Under the pieces are notes generated by a model, which saw only the letters and a list, made by a program, of their open reading frames with translations, was not told where the DNA came from and did no database searches. This document shows, piece by piece, positions 1 through 7,346 of a DNA stretch of 64,000 nt. Source of the stretch: Chryseobacterium elymi (GTDB taxonomy: Bacteria; Bacteroidota; Bacteroidia; Flavobacteriales; Weeksellaceae). The stretch covers positions 1 through 64,000 of the forward strand of contig NZ_QNUH01000011.1 of NCBI RefSeq assembly GCF_003385495.1, given 5' to 3'. The stretch's first letter is position 1; the number at the start of each line of letters is the position of its first letter. The translations under genes were made by a program, and so were the position numbers.

Positions 1-430
1 GCTGAAAAGTTTTAAACTTGCGGGGTATGGGGTGGGTTTGAGAGTCGGAGAGTTTTTGTGTTTGAGAGGGAGGGTTGAGTTGTTTGTTGTTCGTTAAAAT
101 AATGTTGCTGGTTGCTGGTTAGTAGTAAATAGTTTGATACGGTTATTCCTTTCTAATATCTTGATTGACCGCGTCAAGCTGATGTTTCTCGACTCTTACA
201 GCTTAAAATTCACCATTAGTATTATCAAACCTCAATTTCAGGTTTAACCTAAAAGTCTCCTGTCCGAAATCTGATGTCTGACATCTTGATTCCTGGTTCT
301 TGGCTCTTGGCTGTACAATAAGTGGTATCTCATTCCGAACTCTGTTAACATAATAATAAATTGACTGATTATTAATCGTTATTGCAAGGAATTTTCGTAG
401 TTTCAGAGAAAAATAAAGTATAATTATATC
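1..430. other. Intergenic region without a supported gene
   Basis: I see no convincing coding region here. The sequence is low in complexity, with GA-rich stretches near 40-75, a short tandem GTTGCTG repeat at 104-120 and a tandem TTGGCT repeat near 299-312. The minus-strand open frame at 203-640 overlaps glgB and has no recognisable features. The last 100 bases should carry the glgB promoter, but I cannot point to a clean TAnnTTTG box. Confidence 0.5.
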
Positions 431-433
431 TTG

Positions 434-2383
434 ATGAATTCTGTTAAAACCTATACGCTGTTCACGGATCATGATATCTACCTTTTTAAAGAAGGCAGAC
501 ATTATAAGCTGTATGGGAAATTTGGAGCACATTCTGTTGAAAAAGAGGGTGTAAAAGGTGTCTATTTTTCGGTTTGGGCTCCCAATGCAAAAAAAGTTTC
601 CGTTATAGGGAATTTCAACAACTGGAATCATAAAGATCATATTCTGTTTCCGCGGTGGGACGGATCGGGAATCTGGGAAGGATTTATCTCCGGACTTACT
701 TGGGGAACGTTATATAAATATGCTGTAGAAACTGCCAGAGGTGAAATTCTGGAGAAAAGCGATCCTTATGCTTTAAGCTGGGAACAAAACTTACAGGCAG
801 CTTCATTGGTTTCCACAACCTGGTACGAATGGAGTGATGAGGAATGGATGGAAAAGCGCTGGAAAAGCAACAGTCTGAATGCCCCGCTATCTGTGTATGA
901 GCTGCATTTAGGTTCATGGGTAAGACAAGGCGATGCTCCGGATAAATATTTGAATTACCGTGATATTGCTGAGAAATTAGTTCCTTATGTAAAGGAAATG
1001 GGCTTTACGCATGTAGAATTCATGCCTGTCATGGAATATCCGTATGATCCAAGTTGGGGATATCAGATTACCGGATTTTATGCAGCCACCTCACGTTTCG
1101 GTTCGCCGCAGGATCTGATGTTTCTGATCAATGAGCTTCATAAAAATGACATTGGGGTTATTTTGGATTGGGTACCGTCTCATTTTCCGGGAGATGCTAA
1201 CGGGTTGCACCGTTTTGATGGCTCTTACCTTTATGAACATGAAGATCCCAGAAAAGGGTTTCATCCTGACTGGAAGTCTTATATTTTCAATTACGGCAGA
1301 AATGAAGTTAAATCTTTCCTGATCTCGAATGCGATGTTCTGGCTGGAACGCTATCATGCAGACGGGCTTCGTGTAGACGCAGTTACATCCATGCTTCATC
1401 TTGATTATTCAAGAAACGAAGGAGAATGGGAGCCTAATATTGAAGGGGGAAATGTAAATCTTGAAGCCAAGGCTTTCCTGCAGGAATTCAATACGGCGGT
1501 TTATAAAGAATTTGGAGACAGTATTGTTACGATAGCTGAGGAAAGTTCAGATTTTCCTATGCTTACGAAACCTGTTCATGATGGCGGAGTAGGCTTCGGA
1601 ATGAAATGGATGATGGGATGGATGCATGATACGCTGGATTATTTTAAAGAAGCTCCGGAAAACAGGAAATACCACCACCATAAAATCACTTTTGCGTCCG
1701 TGTATATGTATAATGAAAATTATATGATGCCACTGTCGCATGATGAAGTTGTACACGGAAAAGCGAGCCTGATCTATAAAATGCCAGGCGATGAATGGCA
1801 GAAATTTGCCAATCTCCGCACACTATATGTCTATATGTACACTCATCCTGGAGCCAAGCTTCTCTTTATGGGAGACGAGTTTGCACAGACTGGTGAATGG
1901 AATTTTACCAGGAGCCTCGACTGGCATCTGCTACAGTATCCGGTTCATAAAGGAATGCAGGCGCTCATCAAAGATCTGAATCATTTGTACAGGAAGGAGA
2001 CTGCTTTTTATGAAAATCAATTTGATAAAAACGGATTTGAGTGGGTGGAAGCAGATGACCTTGAGAATTCCGTGTATGTGTATCTCAGAAAAGGCAAAAG
2101 AAGGGACGATGTATTGATGATTGTTCTCAACATGATTCCACAGGTTTTGGAATATACCATTGGAGTCAATGCAGGAACTCATTGGGAGGTTATATTCAAC
2201 TCTGATGACCGGAAATATGGCGGAAGCGGTGTAGATGCTGATATTCTGAATGAAAAGCAGGAAGAATGGATGAGGCGTCCAAAATCTGTTACGCTCAAAC
2301 TTCCGCCAATGGCAGGAATTATTTTAAGACAGAGAAAAGATAAAAAATATAAATTACAGAGAATAAAACAACATAAGAAATAA
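434..2383 (+). CDS. glgB: 1,4-alpha-glucan branching enzyme (GH13)
   Basis: Cytoplasmic glycogen branching enzyme: it cleaves an alpha-1,4-glucan chain and re-attaches it through an alpha-1,6 link. The 649-residue protein has an N-terminal CBM48 domain (about residues 20-130, with VYFSVWAPNAKKVSVIGNFN) and a GH13 barrel. Visible GH13 motifs are DWVPSHF, GLRVDAV (nucleophile Asp), the acid region IAEESSDFP and LSHDEVVHG. The C-terminus is a beta domain ending in a basic tail. The ATG at 434 is preferred over the TTG at 431 immediately before it. It is the first gene of the run glgB-glgA-lipoprotein-glgC; 57 bases separate it from glgA. Length and motif order are normal for the family. Confidence 0.95.
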   Translation: MNSVKTYTLFTDHDIYLFKEGRHYKLYGKFGAHSVEKEGVKGVYFSVWAPNAKKVSVIGNFNNWNHKDHILFPRWDGSGIWEGFISGLTWGTLYKYAVETARGEILEKSDPYALSWEQNLQAASLVSTTWYEWSDEEWMEKRWKSNSLNAPLSVYELHLGSWVRQGDAPDKYLNYRDIAEKLVPYVKEMGFTHVEFMPVMEYPYDPSWGYQITGFYAATSRFGSPQDLMFLINELHKNDIGVILDWVPSHFPGDANGLHRFDGSYLYEHEDPRKGFHPDWKSYIFNYGRNEVKSFLISNAMFWLERYHADGLRVDAVTSMLHLDYSRNEGEWEPNIEGGNVNLEAKAFLQEFNTAVYKEFGDSIVTIAEESSDFPMLTKPVHDGGVGFGMKWMMGWMHDTLDYFKEAPENRKYHHHKITFASVYMYNENYMMPLSHDEVVHGKASLIYKMPGDEWQKFANLRTLYVYMYTHPGAKLLFMGDEFAQTGEWNFTRSLDWHLLQYPVHKGMQALIKDLNHLYRKETAFYENQFDKNGFEWVEADDLENSVYVYLRKGKRRDDVLMIVLNMIPQVLEYTIGVNAGTHWEVIFNSDDRKYGGSGVDADILNEKQEEWMRRPKSVTLKLPPMAGIILRQRKDKKYKLQRIKQHKK

Positions 2384-2440
2384 TCAATATGATGTTAAGG
2401 GTTAAAAGCGGATTGATGAATTACAAATGACAGTGAAATT

Positions 2441-3847
2441 ATGGTAATATATCATTTAAGTACAGAATGTTATCCGGTAGCAAAAGTAGGAGGTCTTGCA
2501 GATGTTGTGGGTGCGCTACCGAAATATCAGAATAAGATAAAGGGAATAGATGCCAAGGTTGTAATGCCCTGGTACAATAAATCTTTTATTCATGATCATG
2601 AGTTTGACATAGTTTTTGATGGTTTTATCCATCAGGGAGCGAATATGCTTCAGATTCAGGTCATGAAGGAGAAAACAGATGTTTTGGGATTTGAATTGTA
2701 TATGGTGAAAATCCCGGGGCTTTTAGACAGAGAAAATCCTTATGGATATCAGGACGAAAGCTTCCAGTTTTTAGCCTTTCAGCATGGGGTACTTCACTGG
2801 CTGAGTGCTATGAAGATCCGTCCGGATGTATTGCATTGCCACGATTATCATACAGGGTTAGTTCCTTTTATGACGCAGCACTGTCCTGAATTTGAATTTT
2901 TAAAAGGGGTGAAAACTATCGGCACCATTCACAATGGAGAGTACCAGGGAATGATGAGCTGGAATATGGCAAATTATATGCCTCATTTTGATTCCTACAA
3001 ATGGGGACTAATGGACTGGAATGGGCTCATTAATCCACTGGCAAGCATGATTAAATGTGCTGATGCTTTTACAACCGTTTCTGAAGGCTATCTCGAAGAA
3101 CTGTTTATCAGTTTCCGTGGACTGGAAAGCCTGGTACGCCAGGAGTTCGGAAAAGCATATGGAATCATCAACGGGATTGATACGGAAGTATGGAACCCTG
3201 AAACCGATCCGATGCTGGATTTTAATTTTAATATTAAAAATGCAGTAGCACAAAAGAAAAAAAATAAAGAAAAGCTGTGCAAAGAATACGGTTTGAAGCC
3301 GGAGCTGCCTTTATTTGCATTTATTGGAAGATTTGCCACCGAAAAAGGGGCAGATTTCCTGCCGGATGTAGTCTGGAAAAGTATTAAGCAGAGTTATGGC
3401 GCACTGAATATTATGATCCTCGGTTCTGGAGATACCTATATTGAAAATAAGCTTAAAGAATATGCATATACGTATACTAATTTTGCCTTGGATCTGGGAT
3501 ATAAAGAATATCTTTCCCACAAGATCTATGCGTCCGCAGACTTTCTGCTGATGCCGTCAAGAGTGGAGCCATGCGGGCTGAATCAAATGTATTCTATGAG
3601 GTACGGAACAGTTCCTGTTGTAAGATATACCGGAGGCCTCAGAGATACAGTGGAAGATATTTCAACCGGAGGGGCGGGGTTAAATTTTACCTATCCGGGA
3701 GTAGATGATATAGTACATGCGATGAACAGGGCATTGGGAATTTATAACCAAAAAGGTGTTATGGAAGATCTTATCCATGCCAATATGAAATTTGATTTTG
3801 CATGGGAGAAATCTGCAGAAAAATATATAGCTTTATATAATAACTGA
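2441..3847 (+). CDS. glgA: Glycogen synthase (GT5)
   Basis: Glycogen synthase transfers glucose from ADP-glucose to the non-reducing end of a growing alpha-1,4-glucan. The 468-residue protein opens with the GT5 signature KVGGLADVVG (residues 15-24), the ADP-glucose binding loop. The N-terminal half contains HNGEYQG. The C-terminal GT-B half has FIGRFATEKGADFL and the SRVEPCGLNQMYSMRYG motif with the conserved Glu that contacts the donor. It lies 57 bases after glgB and 4 bases before a lipoprotein gene, so co-transcription with the glycogen genes is likely. Confidence 0.95.
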   Translation: MVIYHLSTECYPVAKVGGLADVVGALPKYQNKIKGIDAKVVMPWYNKSFIHDHEFDIVFDGFIHQGANMLQIQVMKEKTDVLGFELYMVKIPGLLDRENPYGYQDESFQFLAFQHGVLHWLSAMKIRPDVLHCHDYHTGLVPFMTQHCPEFEFLKGVKTIGTIHNGEYQGMMSWNMANYMPHFDSYKWGLMDWNGLINPLASMIKCADAFTTVSEGYLEELFISFRGLESLVRQEFGKAYGIINGIDTEVWNPETDPMLDFNFNIKNAVAQKKKNKEKLCKEYGLKPELPLFAFIGRFATEKGADFLPDVVWKSIKQSYGALNIMILGSGDTYIENKLKEYAYTYTNFALDLGYKEYLSHKIYASADFLLMPSRVEPCGLNQMYSMRYGTVPVVRYTGGLRDTVEDISTGGAGLNFTYPGVDDIVHAMNRALGIYNQKGVMEDLIHANMKFDFAWEKSAEKYIALYNN

Positions 3848-3851
3848 TGTA

Positions 3852-4388
3852 ATGAAAGTTTCCGGTTTCCTTTTGCTGATTATGATGCTGTTTTTTTCAT
3901 GCAAAGAAGATAAAGGCAATTACCATGGCGGATATTACTGGATTTATACTTACGGATATCCGAGAATGGCTTTTTTTGAAGCAGCGGAAGGCATCTCTGA
4001 AAAATGGAAAATTAAATATTATGCTGTTTCAGGATGTACGGTCGACCAAAAAGACATGTATAATGCAGATGCAAAAAACAAAAAGACCTACACAGCAATT
4101 GAAAAAAAATTCGGGAAGAACTGGAGAGAAAAATACAATAAAGATATTGATGATTTCTTGATGAAGAAAGTAGATGTCATGGATATTCTTATAGCCAGTA
4201 AATTATTCAGGGATGAACTTAAAAAACATTATATAGAAGTTTATAATATAGATAAAGAAGTGTTTGAACTAAATAATGAAGGTGAATTCAGGGTTATTGT
4301 GTATAATAATGAACTCACGTATGAAAATAAAGAGTGCTTTAGATTAGTGGTAAATACTAAGAGAAAAACAGTAAATTTAATTCAATAA
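3852..4388 (+). CDS. Lipoprotein of unknown function inside the glycogen operon
   Basis: I do not recognise a function. The 178-residue product begins with a lipoprotein signal (residues 1-16, lipobox LFFSC, Cys17), so it should be anchored in the envelope. The mature part is rich in Lys, Tyr and Asp, contains Cys at about residue 62 in YYAVSGCTVD, and ends with a segment (about 143-178) predicted to be beta-rich. It starts 4 bases after glgA and ends 14 bases before glgC, so it is almost certainly in the same transcript. Glycogen enzymes are cytoplasmic while this protein is exported, so the arrangement may be regulatory convenience or an accidental insertion. Confidence 0.8.
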   Translation: MKVSGFLLLIMMLFFSCKEDKGNYHGGYYWIYTYGYPRMAFFEAAEGISEKWKIKYYAVSGCTVDQKDMYNADAKNKKTYTAIEKKFGKNWREKYNKDIDDFLMKKVDVMDILIASKLFRDELKKHYIEVYNIDKEVFELNNEGEFRVIVYNNELTYENKECFRLVVNTKRKTVNLIQ

Positions 4389-4402
4389 AACGCAAGATAC
4401 CT

Positions 4403-5671
4403 ATGAAACGAAACGTAATTTCCATTGTTTTGGGAGGCGGCAGAGGGACAAGATTATTCCCGTTAACATATTCAAGATCTAAACCGGCAGTTCCTATTGC
4501 AGGAAAATACAGGCTGGTAGATATTCCTATTTCCAACTGTCTGAATTCGGGACTCAATAAGATCCTGGTTTTAACACAGTTCAATTCAGCTTCCTTAAAT
4601 TCACATATCAAGAATTCTTATCACTTTGATATTTTCAGCAAAGGATTTGTAGATATTCTCGCAGCAGAGCAGAATGTGGAAAACGACAGCTGGTACCAGG
4701 GAACAGCAGATGCAGTCCGCCAGTCGATGAAGCACCTGGAAAAATATGATTATGATTATATCCTGATCCTTTCCGGTGACCAGCTTTATCAGATGGATTT
4801 CAGGGAAATGCTCGATTTTCACATTGAAAATGGAGGCGACGTAACAATTGCGACCATTCCCGTGGTGGCAAAAGATGCCACAGGATTCGGGATCTTAAAG
4901 TCTGATGATGACGGTAATATCACATCCTTCTATGAAAAACCGGAATATGAGATCCTGGACAGCCTAAAATCTGAGGTTTCAGAAGAAAATAAACGTAAAG
5001 GAAAAGAATATCTGGCCTCGATGGGTATTTATATCTTTACAAGAACCATTCTGAAAAAAATGTTCGAAGATGGAGCCGGTGATGATTTCGGGAAAGATAT
5101 TATCCCAAATTCTATCGGAAAATACAAAACACTGAGCTACCAGTATGAAGGTTACTGGACGGACATCGGAACCATAGAATCTTTCTACGAAGCCAACCTG
5201 GATCTGTGTCAGGACTTTCCACAGTTTAATCTGTTTTCCTCTTCCCCCATTTATACAAGAGCAAGGATGCTTCCGCCGTCCAAAATTAACGGTTCATATG
5301 TAAGCAAAGCTGTTTTCGGGGACGGATGCATCATCATGGCCGATAAAATTGAAAATTCCGTGATCGGGAACAGAACCAGAATAGATAAAGGAAGCACTAT
5401 CGTCAATTCTTACGTAATGGGAGCTGATTTTTACCAGAATACTACCGAAATTGTACTCAATGACAGAAATGGGTATCCGAATATGGGAATCGGAAAATAC
5501 TGCTATATTGAAATGGCTATTCTTGATAAAAACTGCTATATCGGCGACAATGTAAAAATTATCGGCGGAAAACATATTCCGGATGGCGATTACGGAACCC
5601 ATTCCGTACAGGATGGAATTGTAGTGGTGAAAAAAGGCGCTGTTCTTCCTTCGGGAACTCATATCGGATGA
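4403..5671 (+). CDS. glgC: Glucose-1-phosphate adenylyltransferase (ADP-glucose pyrophosphorylase)
   Basis: This enzyme makes ADP-glucose from ATP and glucose-1-phosphate, the committed step of glycogen synthesis. The 422-residue protein has the nucleotidyltransferase signature GGGRGTRLFPLT (residues 11-22) and YQGTADAVRQS, the catalytic Asp in LSGDQLYQMD, the substrate loop IEDNCYI-like left-handed beta-helix at the C-terminus, and GYWTDIGTIESFYEAN, which is typical of the family. It is the last gene of the glycogen operon and is followed 34 bases later by a strong hairpin terminator. Neither glgP nor glgX is in the window. Confidence 0.95.
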   Translation: MKRNVISIVLGGGRGTRLFPLTYSRSKPAVPIAGKYRLVDIPISNCLNSGLNKILVLTQFNSASLNSHIKNSYHFDIFSKGFVDILAAEQNVENDSWYQGTADAVRQSMKHLEKYDYDYILILSGDQLYQMDFREMLDFHIENGGDVTIATIPVVAKDATGFGILKSDDDGNITSFYEKPEYEILDSLKSEVSEENKRKGKEYLASMGIYIFTRTILKKMFEDGAGDDFGKDIIPNSIGKYKTLSYQYEGYWTDIGTIESFYEANLDLCQDFPQFNLFSSSPIYTRARMLPPSKINGSYVSKAVFGDGCIIMADKIENSVIGNRTRIDKGSTIVNSYVMGADFYQNTTEIVLNDRNGYPNMGIGKYCYIEMAILDKNCYIGDNVKIIGGKHIPDGDYGTHSVQDGIVVVKKGAVLPSGTHIG

Positions 5672-5704
5672 TGAAAAATCTGGTTAGTTGACCAGCTATA
5701 AATA

Positions 5705-5734
5705 AAAGAGGAGACATTATTGGGTCTCCTCTTT
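5705..5734 (+). terminator. Terminator of the glycogen operon
   Basis: The 11-bp perfect stem AAAGAGGAGAC / GTCTCCTCTTT (5705-5715 and 5724-5734) has an 8-base loop and lies 34 bases after the glgC stop. The downstream sequence is T-rich. Confidence 0.85.
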
Positions 5735-5743
5735 CTGCTTTTG

Positions 5744-5839
5744 TTATTGAGAAAGTAGTTTTAAGGAATATTCCAATTCCGGATCTTTCTGTTCCTTTAG
5801 TGATTTAAAAAAATAGTCATTTAATGGTGTGATCAGGGA
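5744..5839 (-). pseudogene. Possible C-terminal remnant of a lost gene
   Basis: On the minus strand a 31-codon open stretch ends in TAA and reads like the end of a normal protein (SLKEQKDPELEYSLKLLSQ). It is closed upstream by an in-frame stop at 5840-5842 and has no start codon. Composition is protein-like and unlike the surrounding AT-rich spacer, so I suspect the tail of a decayed gene. The match to any family is not established. Confidence 0.3.
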
Positions 5840-6146
5840 TTACACCTGTGCAATTGGCAACATTTCTGAAATTGAATACAGGGAAAAACCCATTGAAAAA
5901 AAAATAAAATAAAAGGAAATACAAATAACTGTTTCATAGAAAAATATTTAATTTTAGGCTTTTTCATGCATTAAAAAATATACCTTTATTTTAGTGTTAA
6001 AAGTGGAATTATTTTTATAAAATAACATGCTTATAATTAAAATTACTAGTTATAATGGGCTTTTTTAAAAATTAAAATTTGTAATAATTCACTTTTTTAT
6101 ATAGTGATTTGTTTTTTGAGGTGATCTTTTCAAAATAACTGAGATA
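5840..6146. other. AT-rich spacer without a gene
   Basis: About 300 bases of very AT-rich sequence between the possible gene remnant and the promoter of the SRPBCC gene. I see no open frame, hairpin or repeat that I can support. Confidence 0.5.
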
Positions 6147-6177
6147 TTGGTTACTTTTTTTATTTGTCTTACTTTTG
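6147..6177 (+). promoter_or_regulatory. Bacteroidetes-type promoter, placed next to the start codon
   Basis: TTG at 6147-6149 and TACTTTTG at 6170-6177 match the Bacteroidetes -33/-7 consensus (TTG, TAnnTTTG) with a 20-base spacer. Only four bases separate the -7 box from the ATG at 6182, so transcription would begin at or next to the start codon. Confidence 0.6.
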
Positions 6178-6181
6178 CGTG

Positions 6182-7222
6182 ATGCGTTTTTTTAAAATAA
6201 TAGCCGTAATTCTTGTTCTTGTGGTAGGAGCCTATGCTGCTTCCATGTATTTTTTTGTGGACGAAAACAAGGATTTTAAGATAGAAAAAGAAGTTGATTA
6301 TCCCATAGATAAAGTCTTTTCCCAGTTTAATAATCTTCAGAACTTTACCCGCTGGAACAATTTTTTTACCAGTTCATCCTCTATTGATATCGATTATTAT
6401 ACCCCTTATGAAGGTCAGGGAAGTGCAATAAGCTATATAGACCCAAAAAACGATACGGACGGAGAAATGTTCATCCGGTATGAAAATCCTGCTAAAAGCT
6501 TGAGATACCAGCTTTTCGAAGACAGAAACGAAAGCCCAACGGTGGTAGATGTTCAGTTCAAACCTGTTTCTGCAGACAAAACAAAGATTACGTGGTACGT
6601 GCACACGCCTAAACTTTCTGTGTTCAGAAGGGTGGAAAATTTCTGGACAGAAGACCGGTTTGCCGAAAATATTAATAAAAGCATGGTCAATCTGAAAAAT
6701 GTGCTGGGCAATAAAGTGGAAAAAGACAACCAGATGGCGTCCATCAAATATGACAGCCTCATGGTGGAAAATGAGGAAGATAAGCTGTTGCTGGGCATCA
6801 ATGTAAGTGCATCCAACAAGAAAGAAGCTCTCTATAAAAACATCGTTATGAATTACAGTAAAGTTTATAACTACGTCACAATGGATCTTGGTAAAAAAGA
6901 CGATGAATTCGGCTTCCCTGTACTGATTACCGATGCCGATAACTACAAAGACAAAGAAGTTTCTTATTTCCTTGGAATTCCGCTTTCCAAAAAGATAGGA
7001 GTTCCGGATAACAATTTCAATTTCCGGACTGTAAACCCTTCTCAAAATTATGTGATGTACTACAAAGGAAGCTATGAGGGCAGAATACGGGCAGTTCAGC
7101 AGCTGATTCAGAAGGCGAAAAAAGACGAGATGCGCTTCGTAGATATCCGTCAGACCTTTATTGAACGTCCGATTGAAGGGCAGGAGGTGAATATTAAGCT
7201 CTCATTATCAGTGTTTAAGTAA
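6182..7222 (+). CDS. Membrane-anchored SRPBCC (START-like) domain protein
   Basis: The 346-residue protein starts with one hydrophobic segment (about residues 4-26), then a SRPBCC/polyketide-cyclase-like fold (about 33-175), recognised from the pattern KEVDYPIDKVFSQFNNLQNFTRWNNFF. The C-terminal half resembles the effector-binding part seen behind such domains in Flavobacteria (FGFPVLITD, YYKGSYEGR). No enzymatic residues are evident; ligand binding at the membrane is an inference. I use the ATG at 6182 instead of the upstream TTG at 6164, because the promoter -7 box lies between them and the hydrophobic anchor follows directly. A large minus-strand frame here (6374-7045) is a shadow. Confidence 0.75.
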   Translation: MRFFKIIAVILVLVVGAYAASMYFFVDENKDFKIEKEVDYPIDKVFSQFNNLQNFTRWNNFFTSSSSIDIDYYTPYEGQGSAISYIDPKNDTDGEMFIRYENPAKSLRYQLFEDRNESPTVVDVQFKPVSADKTKITWYVHTPKLSVFRRVENFWTEDRFAENINKSMVNLKNVLGNKVEKDNQMASIKYDSLMVENEEDKLLLGINVSASNKKEALYKNIVMNYSKVYNYVTMDLGKKDDEFGFPVLITDADNYKDKEVSYFLGIPLSKKIGVPDNNFNFRTVNPSQNYVMYYKGSYEGRIRAVQQLIQKAKKDEMRFVDIRQTFIERPIEGQEVNIKLSLSVFK

Positions 7223-7292
7223 TTTTTTTTCAATTATTTTTTTCTTAATTTTTTTTAACGGTTTCAGGCTGTCTTAACTCGGTTTTTTTTAT

Positions 7293-7300
7293 TAAATTTG
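7293..7300 (+). promoter_or_regulatory. -7 box of the sucAB promoter
   Basis: TAAATTTG fits TAnnTTTG and lies 46 bases before the sucA ATG. I do not see a clear TTG at the usual upstream distance. Confidence 0.5.
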
Positions 7301-7346
7301 AAGATTAATTCTACAAATAAATTTTAATAATAGATAAACTGTAATA

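Noticed and set aside
6374-7045. Minus-strand frame of 223 codons inside the SRPBCC gene
   Set aside because: It lies fully opposite a gene with clear domain and signal features; its translation is rich in Phe/Ile/Val, as expected for an antisense shadow.
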